The notes beneath the pieces were generated by a model, which made no database searches, was not told where the DNA came from, and saw only the letters and a program-made list of their open reading frames with translations. Source: Melitaea cinxia (Eukaryota; Arthropoda; Insecta; Lepidoptera; Nymphalidae). Taken from it: a DNA stretch of 64,000 nt. The stretch covers positions 1,984,001 to 2,048,000 of the forward strand of contig NC_059416.1 of the NCBI RefSeq assembly GCF_905220565.1, written 5' to 3'. Positions 63,926 through 64,000 of this stretch are shown in pieces; within the stretch, counting starts at the first letter, position 1, and each line of letters begins with the position of its first letter. The translations under genes and the position numbers were made by a program.

Positions 63926-64000
63926 AGTGTATAAGGCGAGTGTGGATGGAAGGGTTGGAAGGGGTAGACCTAGGCGGACGTTCCGAGACCAAATAAGGGA
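63926..64000 (+). mobile_element. Second copy of the 36.9-39.1 kb LINE, continues past the window
   Basis: It matches 38875-38949 closely (GGTAGACCTAGGCGGAC). The frame reads [19 protein letters not shown] without interruption, where the other copy has an extra T. It is 5'-truncated near the end of the ORF; its 3' end is outside the window. Confidence 0.88.

Noticed and set aside
1..64000. CRISPR arrays, bacterial operons or prophage
   Set aside because: The regular repeats (8, 54, 72 and 282 bp) have no spacer structure, and all recognised elements are eukaryotic.

Overview
The window is non-genic eukaryotic DNA, AT-rich and packed with transposable elements. I see no host protein-coding gene, rRNA or CRISPR array. 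The elements are those of a moth or butterfly (Lepidoptera): short Helitron-like elements with a hairpin and CTAG end, RTE-clade LINEs with tRNA-derived SINEs sharing their 3' ends, R1- and Jockey-clade LINE debris, and many short inverted-repeat elements. The host assignment rests on recalled family resemblance, not on a gene.

Layout. 0-8 kb: SINEs, a Helitron, inverted-repeat MITEs and the first of three tRNA-bearing retroelements (2.8 kb). 8.8-10.75 kb: an inverted-repeat element with near-perfect 31-bp ends, hosting a Tigger-like MITE and a solo LTR. 13.5-16.1 kb: an interspersed repeat interrupted by a 2.3-kb pogo-like DNA transposon with perfect 26-bp ends and a TA duplication. The pogo relic contains a SINE and a Helitron, and the Helitron carries a piece of Jockey-type reverse transcriptase. 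16.2-16.55 kb: a tRNA-bearing element with a perfect 67-bp inverted repeat. 18.2-19.1 kb: a 72-bp tandem repeat and a foldback element. 25.66-30.45 kb: Helitron ends, a 2.1-kb array of an 8-bp unit, and a 282-bp tandem repeat. 36.86-39.12 kb: a LINE reverse transcriptase broken by one stop and one frameshift; a second copy begins at the right window edge and confirms the frameshift. 39.9-40.2 kb: the third tRNA-bearing element. 56.8-57.65 kb: the 3' end of an R1-clade LINE. 59.9-61.15 kb: a 5'-truncated RTE LINE whose remaining reverse transcriptase frame is open. The rest is SINE copies separated by featureless AT-rich DNA.

How the parts relate. The RTE LINE at 60-61 kb ends in the same short segment that closes several SINE families, which suggests it or a close relative copies them. 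The SINEs look modular: two tRNA-type heads are joined to at least three bodies and tails. The most unusual element is the tRNA-bearing one. Its three copies each have 14-16 bp target duplications, the mark of LINE-style retroposition, yet they carry inverted ends like a DNA transposon. Several nested insertions (2.8, 13.5-16, 16.2, 39.9 and 63.1 kb) can be resolved to the base from their duplications.
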